A DNA stretch of 7,589 bases from Collinsella aerofaciens (GTDB lineage Bacteria > Actinomycetota > Coriobacteriia > Coriobacteriales > Coriobacteriaceae), in contig NZ_JAQLDQ010000039.1 in the NCBI RefSeq assembly GCF_028209395.1, positions 1 through 7,589 of the forward strand, in the 5' to 3' direction. This document shows, piece after piece, positions 5,815-7,589 of the stretch. A program made the position numbers and the translations under genes. A model generated the notes under the pieces. It did no database searches. It worked only from the letters and a program-made list of their open reading frames with translations, and had not been told where the DNA came from. How positions within the stretch are numbered: position 1 is the stretch's first letter; every line of letters begins with the position of its first letter.

Positions 5815-6348
5815 AAAGCCAGCAAGGACAAAGGGCGGGATGAAGTCGAGCAGGCCCTGGATGGCGTCAGCACCCAGATAGAACGACAGCGAGCACAGCA
5901 GGAACGCCATGATGATACCGGTCAAACCGATCAGGAAGTGCATCGCATAGACACCCTTAAGGTTGCCCTGGCCGGAGTAGACATCAGCGCGGTCGACCAG
6001 GATCGGCAGGGCGGCGTTAAGGATGTTCTTGATGGCAAGGCACAGCGTGGCGATGGGCATGGCAAGCGCGATGGCTGCCTCGGTGCTCTGGCCCAGCTGG
6101 ATAGCGAAGGCGCAGGCGAGCACGCCGCCGATCGTCTCATCAGGCGGCACGTAGGCGCCGATGGAGATCGAGCCCATGAACAGCAGCTCCAGACTCGCAC
6201 CGATCGCGAGGCCGGACTGCAGGTCCCCCAGCACCAGGCCCACGAGCGGGCACAGGACGATGGGGCGGAACGCGTAGAGCGTACCGAGCTGGCAGTCGAA
6301 CTTACCAAATGCGGCGATAAGTCCGATGAGGATTGCTTGGGTAAGCAT
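5575..6348 (-). CDS. Mannose-family PTS EIIC component (main operon variant)
   Basis: EIIC of 257 residues, the channel partner of EIID. It shows FRPIVLCPLVGLVLGDLQ, GASLELLFMGSISIGAYVPPDETIGG, and FYLGADAIQGLLDF, all typical of the Man family. It keeps D70 in the PPDET motif, which is N in the paralogue. Residues 98-183 are the most divergent stretch between the two EIIC proteins, and residues 185-257 are identical. The C-terminus is the acidic EGDEDDDF. The ATG at 6348 follows AAAGGGGG by about 4 nt. It is 58 nt after EIIB, with a hairpin in the gap. Confidence 0.94.
   Translation of the reverse strand: MLTQAILIGLIAAFGKFDCQLGTLYAFRPIVLCPLVGLVLGDLQSGLAIGASLELLFMGSISIGAYVPPDETIGGVLACAFAIQLGQSTEAAIALAMPIATLCLAIKNILNAALPILVDRADVYSGQGNLKGVYAMHFLIGLTGIIMAFLLCSLSFYLGADAIQGLLDFIPPFVLAGFGVAANFLPAMGFAMLGRLVLTKQLVPFYFLGFLLCSYANVPVLGVALIAIIIGIDKFDLLGLGGAQPQLSAEGDEDDDF
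6217..6279. repeat. 63-bp identical patch between the two EIIC genes, copy 2
   Basis: Partner of 3424-3486, codons 24-44 of EIIC. Confidence 0.85.
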
Positions 6349-6375
6349 ACATCCCCCTTTCCATATAGGACACTA

Positions 6376-6395
6376 CGAAGAGCTCAGACTCTTCG
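6376..6395 (-). other. Intercistronic hairpin between EIIB and EIIC
   Basis: A perfect 7-bp stem (CGAAGAG / CTCTTCG) with a 6-nt loop lies 11 nt after the EIIB stop codon. No U-run follows, so it is probably not a terminator. It may mark an RNA processing or stability point that sets the EIIB to EIIC ratio. Confidence 0.45.
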
Positions 6396-6406
6396 AAATT
6401 GAACGC

Positions 6407-6889
6407 CTAGAGCACGCTGGCGCAGTCGACCTTGGGGTCATCGGCCAGGGGTCGAATCTCGACCTCAACGCCACGATCCAGCATCTCGCGCACATCGGCT
6501 TCCTCGGCCGCGGTCAGGAAGATCTGACGAGAGACCTGACGAGCGTCGGGACGCTTCTCGTCCTTGGGCTTGGTGTTGCCCAGGTTGACCGACTTGATCT
6601 GCGGGCAGCCCTCAACAAGCTGCTTTGCCTCAGCGATAGTGGCGACGCAGATGATCATCTTGTACTTGTCGGTCACGCCCGAGTTGATAGCTTCGATTGC
6701 ATGCTCCATATCTTTGATGACGAGCTTGCAGCCGGCAGGCTTGCCCATCTTGAGCGTCGTCTTCCACACCGGGTCGTTAGCGACCTTATCGCCCACGCAG
6801 AAGATGCAGTTGGAGTCAAGGCCCTGAACCCAGGAAACTGCGACCTGGCCATGAAGCAGGCGATGGTCAACGCGAAGTAGCTGAATCAT
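6407..6889 (-). CDS. Mannose-family PTS EIIB component
   Basis: A cytoplasmic phosphocarrier of 160 residues, normal for a stand-alone Man-family EIIB. The N-terminal MIQLLRVDHRLLHGQVAVSW carries the phosphorylated histidine, H13, in the LLHGQV motif. Further family stretches are IFCVGDKVANDPVWK and VNLGNTKPKDEKR. It accepts phosphate from EIIA and passes it to the incoming sugar at EIIC-EIID. I place the start at the ATG at 6889, with GGGGGG 7 nt upstream; an in-frame TTG 15 nt further up would overlap that ribosome site and lacks family support. The only EIIB in the window, it is the best candidate to serve both EIIC-EIID pairs. Confidence 0.94.
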   Translation of the reverse strand: MIQLLRVDHRLLHGQVAVSWVQGLDSNCIFCVGDKVANDPVWKTTLKMGKPAGCKLVIKDMEHAIEAINSGVTDKYKMIICVATIAEAKQLVEGCPQIKSVNLGNTKPKDEKRPDARQVSRQIFLTAAEEADVREMLDRGVEVEIRPLADDPKVDCASVL

Positions 6890-6913
6890 AATGTGACCCC
6901 CCAAAGGTCTTGT

Positions 6914-6926
6914 GCCGTCATACGGC
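6914..6926 (-). other. Small intercistronic hairpin between EIIA and EIIB
   Basis: GCCGT / ACGGC around a 3-nt loop, in the 57-nt EIIA-EIIB gap. A second short pairing, GACC / GGTC at about 6895-6909, could partly cover the EIIB ribosome site. Weak evidence for a role. Confidence 0.3.
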
Positions 6927-6946
6927 GTGTCAGTAGGTGCTGCGGA

Positions 6947-7366
6947 TTAGAACTCTTCCTCCTCCTCGTCATCGACCAAAAGATCGTTGACAAACTTCAC
7001 GCGCGTATCGTCCGCAGCGACGATGGCGCGAATCGTCTCCTCAACCGGCGCCGACTCGTCAGAGAACAGCAGCTGGATGAGCAGAGGAAGGTTCATGTTG
7101 GTAACGAGGTACGTGCGGGGACGCGTCTGGACGATCTTGGTGAACTCGTTGTTAACGCTACCGCCAAAGAGGTCGGTGCAGACAACGACATCATCGTCGG
7201 CAGACATGCCTGCCAGCAGTTTTTGGGCCTCCTCGGCCACGTCCATGCGGCCATCGACGAACATCGAAAGATCGTGGACGTTGTCGCGAGCGCCCGAGAG
7301 CAGCTCGACGCTCTCCTTGATGCCGGTGGCGAAGTGCGCATGGCTGGCGATGATGTACTGCCTCAT
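6947..7366 (-). CDS. Mannose-family PTS EIIA component
   Basis: A 139-residue cytoplasmic EIIA of the Man family, which takes phosphate from HPr. The active histidine aligns to H9 in YIIASHAHFATGIKES (H11 is nearby and the less likely choice). DDDVVVCTDLFGGSVNNEF around residues 76-94 is the conserved strand-loop of the fold, corresponding to the T-D-L-x-G-G-S motif. The tail VDDEEEEEF is unusually acidic and ends in phenylalanine, like the EIIC tails. The ATG has GAGAGG 8 nt upstream. It lies 46 nt after the SIS gene, so it is probably co-transcribed with it. Confidence 0.94.
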   Translation of the reverse strand: MRQYIIASHAHFATGIKESVELLSGARDNVHDLSMFVDGRMDVAEEAQKLLAGMSADDDVVVCTDLFGGSVNNEFTKIVQTRPRTYLVTNMNLPLLIQLLFSDESAPVEETIRAIVAADDTRVKFVNDLLVDDEEEEEF

Positions 7367-7412
7367 TCTGTGTTCCTCTCAATAGCCCGGCACGTTCCCG
7401 CACCCGTTTTCT

Positions 7413-7589
7413 TTAGTAGTCGAACTGGTGATAGTAGCGACGATACTTGAGGTTGTGCTTGGTGACCGTCTCGTAGTAGCGAGCCAGGCGGTCGGTCACG
7501 AGCACCGTCAGAATCCACGGGGAGACGATGACGCGGAACTCGTCGTCAAGGCCGGGGATCGCGAACTCGGCGGTGTCGATGATGTTGAT
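7413..7589 (-). CDS. C-terminal end of a SIS-domain deglycase/isomerase, FrlB-like (N-terminus beyond window)
   Basis: The last 58 codons of a gene whose start lies beyond the right edge. The end, YYETVTKHNLKYRRYYHQFDY, matches the pattern I recall for E. coli FrlB, whose last residues also read RRYY followed by a few residues and a final EY-type end. The SPWILTVLVTDRL helix before it fits the same family. Such proteins split phosphorylated Amadori products. Its place directly in front of EIIA mirrors the coupling of deglycases to Man-family PTS genes in the Salmonella gfr operon. The assignment rests on a short fragment, so SIS family is likely and the reaction is inference. Confidence 0.65.
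   Translation of the reverse strand: MNIIDTAEFAIPGLDDEFRVIVSPWILTVLVTDRLARYYETVTKHNLKYRRYYHQFDY

Noticed and set aside
6890..6904. Upstream TTG start for EIIB adding five residues
   Set aside because: It would overlap the GGGGGG ribosome site, and the family protein normally begins at the MIQLLRVDHRLLHGQ stretch.
1..7589. CRISPR array, tRNA or rRNA
   Set aside because: No regularly spaced short repeats, cloverleaf-like sequence or rRNA-like stretches were found on reading; nearly all of the window is coding.

Overview
The window looks like a carbohydrate-utilisation region of a high-GC gut actinobacterium. I infer Coriobacteriia, with Collinsella the best guess, from the GC-rich but Firmicutes-like mannose-family PTS gene order, strong GGAGG-type ribosome sites and intrinsic terminators. 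No rRNA or marker gene is present, so this is inference. Every supported gene is on the minus strand, so transcription runs from high to low coordinates.

In transcription order: (1) Positions 7589-4761 are the end of an operon. It holds the C-terminus of a SIS-domain sugar isomerase/deglycase, then a complete mannose-family PTS (EIIA, EIIB, EIIC, EIID), closed by a strong intrinsic terminator at 4699-4731. A drug/metabolite-type (EamA) carrier at 3782-4672 follows only about 27 nt after the terminator. (2) A promoter region at 3694-3737 with a 139-nt leader drives a second EIIC-EIID pair (2782-3555 and 1968-2792) that has no EIIA or EIIB of its own. It is closed by another strong terminator at 1894-1933, after which an MFS carrier (662-1876) again starts within about 20 nt. 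(3) A second promoter of nearly the same design at 542-585 drives another SIS-domain gene (1-491) that runs off the left edge.

The main anomaly is that the two EIID genes and the last 73 codons of the two EIIC genes are identical at DNA level: about 1.05 kb at an offset of 2793, one mismatch at the EIIC end. The rest of EIIC is divergent, most strongly in residues 98-183. The identity stops one base inside the EIID stop codon (TAA versus TAG). This fits recent gene conversion or duplication and suggests a shared EIIA/EIIB/EIID machine combined with alternative EIIC specificity subunits.

Functionally, one EIIA-EIIB pair may phosphorylate substrate through both EIIC variants, and the two SIS proteins may process the two phosphorylated products, much like the Salmonella GfrABCDEF glucoselysine/fructoselysine system. 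The promoters of the orphan EIIC-EIID unit and of the left SIS gene share a 15-bp and a 12-bp element at the same 35-bp spacing, so they probably answer to one unidentified regulator. The substrates are not determined by the sequence.
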